The notes under the pieces are model-generated. The model saw only the letters and a program-made list of their open reading frames with translations. It had not been told where the DNA came from and ran no database searches. DNA of 9,404 nucleotides, taken from assembly GCA_947581745.1 (NCBI GenBank), contig CANPVW010000042.1, positions 1 to 9,404 on the forward strand, written 5' to 3'. Shown in pieces: positions 7,688 through 9,404 of this stretch. The position numbers were made by a program, and so were the translations under genes. The number at the start of each line of letters is the position of its first letter. Position 1 is the first letter of the stretch. This stretch comes from Candidatus Benthicola azotiphorus (GTDB lineage Bacteria > Gemmatimonadota > Gemmatimonadetes > Palauibacterales > Palauibacteraceae).

Positions 7688-8001
7688 GTGTCGGAGGCCG
7701 GGCTGCTGGCCTTGCGACCGACCTTGGACCGTTCGATCTCGAGCCGCGTTTCCTCGGCCGTCCTGATCGTCACCCTGTCCTCGGTCAGATGCACGATCTT
7801 CCCTATGATGCCGCCGATCGTGACGATCTCGTCACCCCGGCTCAGTTCCCGGACCATCTCGTCGTGCGCCTTCTGCTGCTTCCGCTGCGGCCGGATCAGC
7901 AGGAAGTAGAAGATCAGAAAGATGGCGCCGAACATGAACACGGTGCCGAAGGGATTCGGCCCGGCGGGCGTCTGCGCCTGCAGTAGAGCGAGGATCAGCA
8001 C
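7684..8001 (-). CDS. yajC: Sec translocase accessory subunit YajC
   Basis: YajC is a small single-span inner-membrane protein that associates with SecDF and SecYEG during protein export. The 105-residue product has a short N-terminus, one hydrophobic span (about 19-36), then the family's positively charged RPQRKQQK (37-44). A small cytoplasmic domain follows with GDEIVTIGGIIGKIV (56-70), the YajC hallmark. The start is GTG, supported by AGGAG 8 nt upstream. It ends in TGA at 7684-7686, sharing 4 nt (GTGA) with the proposed def start. The order queA-tgt-yajC is common in bacteria, but here secD/secF do not follow; def does. If secDF exists in this genome it lies elsewhere. Confidence 0.95.
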   Translation of the reverse strand: MLILALLQAQTPAGPNPFGTVFMFGAIFLIFYFLLIRPQRKQQKAHDEMVRELSRGDEIVTIGGIIGKIVHLTEDRVTIRTAEETRLEIERSKVGRKASSPASDT

Positions 8002-8009
8002 TTTTTCGT

Positions 8010-8014
8010 CTCCT
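8010..8014 (-). promoter_or_regulatory. Ribosome-binding site of yajC
   Basis: AGGAG on the minus strand lies 8 nt before the GTG at 8001. It is the clearest Shine-Dalgarno site in the window and fixes the non-ATG start of yajC. Confidence 0.75.
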
Positions 8015-8023
8015 GGTGTCCTG

Positions 8024-8040
8024 TCCCGCGGCGTGCGGGA
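8024..8040 (-). other. Short hairpin in the tgt-yajC gap
   Basis: A perfect 6-bp inverted repeat (TCCCGC, 5-nt loop, GCGGGA) sits in the 67-nt gap between tgt and yajC, 10 nt upstream of the yajC ribosome-binding site. No run of T follows on the minus strand, so it does not look like a classical intrinsic terminator. It may be an attenuator, an mRNA-stability element or chance in GC-rich DNA. I see no convincing promoter boxes in this gap. Confidence 0.3.
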
Positions 8041-8068
8041 ACGGGTCTACCGTGGTTCGTCGCTTGAT

Positions 8069-9223
8069 TCAGCCAGTTAACGTAACGGTTCCTGCCCTGT
8101 AACGCTCCAGCCAGGCGTCGGCCCAGGCCTCGAACCCGGACGCCAGCACCGCGTCGCGTGCGTCAGACGCAAGATCGATCAGAAACGCCAGATTGTGCAG
8201 GGACAGGAGTCGCAACCCGAGGAGCTCGTCGGCCACGAACAGGTGACGCAGGTAAGCCCGGGTGTAGTTGCGGCAGCACTCGCACCGGCACTCGGGATCC
8301 AGCGGGCGCGGATCCCGCGCGAGGTCGGACCGCTTGACGTTCAGTCGGCCGTCGCGCGTGAACGCCGTCCCGTTGCGGCCGTTTCGAGTCGGGGCCACGC
8401 AGTCGAACATGTCGACTCCGCGGCGGACCGCTTCAACGATGTCCTCGGGATATCCGACTCCCATCAGATAGCGAGGCACCTCCCGGGGAGCCTCCGGCTC
8501 CAGGACGTCCAGCATTTCCAGTGTCACGTCCTTCGCCTCGCCGACAGACAGACCGCCGATTCCCAGTCCCGCCCACTCGCCGAGCTCGACGGTTCGCGCC
8601 AGGGACTCGAGCCGAAGGTCCGCGTACGAGGCCCCCTGGACGATCGGAAACAGGAGACCCGGCGCCCTCTCCTCGGCCTCCAGCTCGGCGTGTCGGGTGC
8701 GGCAGCGCTCGAGCCACAGAACCGTTCGCTCGAGCGCCTCGCGGGCGGTGGGCCGATCCGCCTGACCGGCGGGGCACTCGTCGAGCGCCATCATGATGTC
8801 CGAGCCGAGAACCGCCTGGATCTCCACGGCCCGTTCCGGCGTGAGCAGGTGCCGGGAACCATCGATATGGCTCTGGAACGTCACCCCCTCATCCTCCACC
8901 CGATTGATGCGGGCGAGGGAGAACACCTGAAATCCGCCGGAGTCCGTGAGTATCGGTCGATCCCAGTGCATGAACCGGTGCAGGCCCCCGGCCCCGGCCA
9001 GCACCTCGGTTCCCGGCCGCAGGTACAGGTGATACGTGTTCGCCAGGATGATCCGGGAGCCGATCGACTGCAGATCCTCCGGGGTGAGCGACTTCACCGT
9101 GCCCTGCGTACCGACCGGCATGAAGCACGGCGTCGGCACATCTCCCCGCTCCAGCGACAGCAGGCCGGCGCGGGCCCTTCCGTCCGTGCCCTCGATCCGG
9201 AACCGACCGGTGACTCCACTCAC
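8069..9223 (-). CDS. tgt: tRNA-guanine(34) transglycosylase (queuine/preQ1 transglycosylase)
   Basis: The enzyme swaps guanine at wobble position 34 of GUN-anticodon tRNAs for the queuosine precursor preQ1. With the GTG start at 9223 the protein has 384 residues, normal for bacterial Tgt. Visible motifs are DSGGFQVFSL (about 94-103, with the catalytic-site Asp94), GSDIMMALDECP (140-151), the base-pocket QG (196-197), GIGGLSVGE (221-229) and MFDCVAPTRNGRNG, whose Asp274 matches the family nucleophile. The zinc site is C312-x-C314-x2-C317 with H343. The frame stays open 32 codons upstream, but that part lies inside queA, so I chose the GTG 1 nt after the queA stop. No strong ribosome-binding site precedes it, so the start is less certain than the gene. 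TGA ends it at 8069. Confidence 0.96.
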   Translation of the reverse strand: MSGVTGRFRIEGTDGRARAGLLSLERGDVPTPCFMPVGTQGTVKSLTPEDLQSIGSRIILANTYHLYLRPGTEVLAGAGGLHRFMHWDRPILTDSGGFQVFSLARINRVEDEGVTFQSHIDGSRHLLTPERAVEIQAVLGSDIMMALDECPAGQADRPTAREALERTVLWLERCRTRHAELEAEERAPGLLFPIVQGASYADLRLESLARTVELGEWAGLGIGGLSVGEAKDVTLEMLDVLEPEAPREVPRYLMGVGYPEDIVEAVRRGVDMFDCVAPTRNGRNGTAFTRDGRLNVKRSDLARDPRPLDPECRCECCRNYTRAYLRHLFVADELLGLRLLSLHNLAFLIDLASDARDAVLASGFEAWADAWLERYRAGTVTLTG

Positions 9224-9224
9224 T

Positions 9225-9404
9225 TCACACCACCAGCATGGCGTCGCCGTACGAGTAGAACCGGTACCCGAGGTCCACGGCGTGGCGATAGGCCTCCAGG
9301 ACCCGGTCCCGACCCGCAAAGGCCGCTACCAGCATCAGCAGGGTGGAACGGGGCAGGTGGAAGTTGGTGAGCAGGCCGTCCACTCCCAGAAACCGGTGCG
9401 GCGG
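9225..9404 (-). CDS. queA: S-adenosylmethionine:tRNA ribosyltransferase-isomerase, C-terminal part
   Basis: This is the last 59 codons of QueA, with the rest beyond the right edge. In the family, QueA moves the ribosyl part of S-adenosylmethionine onto 7-aminomethyl-7-deazaguanine at tRNA position 34, forming epoxyqueuosine. The visible segment carries the family's C-terminal signature: DGLLTNFHLPRSTLLMLVAAF near its start, then the closing block YRFYSYGDAMLVV before a TGA at 9225-9227. Such a close match to the QueA tail makes other assignments unlikely. It is followed after 1 nt by the proposed tgt start, and Tgt acts just before QueA in queuosine synthesis, so the pair are probably co-transcribed. 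The start and upstream control are outside the window. Confidence 0.95.
   Translation of the reverse strand, partial: PPHRFLGVDGLLTNFHLPRSTLLMLVAAFAGRDRVLEAYRHAVDLGYRFYSYGDAMLVV

Overview
The window is one tightly packed, single-direction gene string from a high-GC Gram-negative-type bacterium. All twelve genes plus one broken gene lie on the minus strand, so transcription runs from high to low coordinates. In that direction the order is queA (3' end only), tgt, yajC, def, fmt, a frameshifted ThiE/TenI-family gene, thiS, thiG, rsmB, a PASTA-repeat membrane protein, a YbbR-repeat membrane protein, tsaD and lgt (5' end only). The high GC content, the frequent GTG starts and the fmt-rsmB-PASTA neighbourhood would fit Gemmatimonadota or a related lineage. 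That placement is inferred from gene content and is not proven.

Layout by region. 9404-8069: queuosine modification of tRNA (queA, tgt). 8001-7684: the Sec accessory membrane protein yajC. 7687-6216: formyl-methionine handling (def, fmt). 6219-4504: thiamine thiazole block (broken tenI/thiE-like gene, thiS, thiG). 4507-3182: rsmB, the 16S rRNA m5C967 methyltransferase. 3117-1173: two membrane-anchored proteins with repeated extracytoplasmic domains, three PASTA repeats in one and YbbR repeats in the other. 1169-120: tsaD, for tRNA t6A. 96-1: start of lgt, for lipoprotein maturation. No stretch over 300 bases lacks a gene; the largest gaps are 67 nt (tgt-yajC) and 64 nt (rsmB-PASTA).

Functionally the string is mostly translation housekeeping: tRNA modification, start-Met formylation and deformylation, and rRNA methylation. 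Envelope genes and a thiamine block are mixed in. Many junctions overlap by 1-4 nt (GTGA, TGATG, TTGA) and seven of the twelve visible starts are GTG or TTG, which suggests one or a few long polycistronic messages with translational coupling.

The most notable observation is an apparent frameshift in the ThiE/TenI-family gene. Its N-terminal half reads in one frame and its C-terminal half in another, with the switch between about 5801 and 5826. I saw no mobile element, CRISPR array, RNA gene, phage gene or defence gene, and no evidence of a previously undescribed system.
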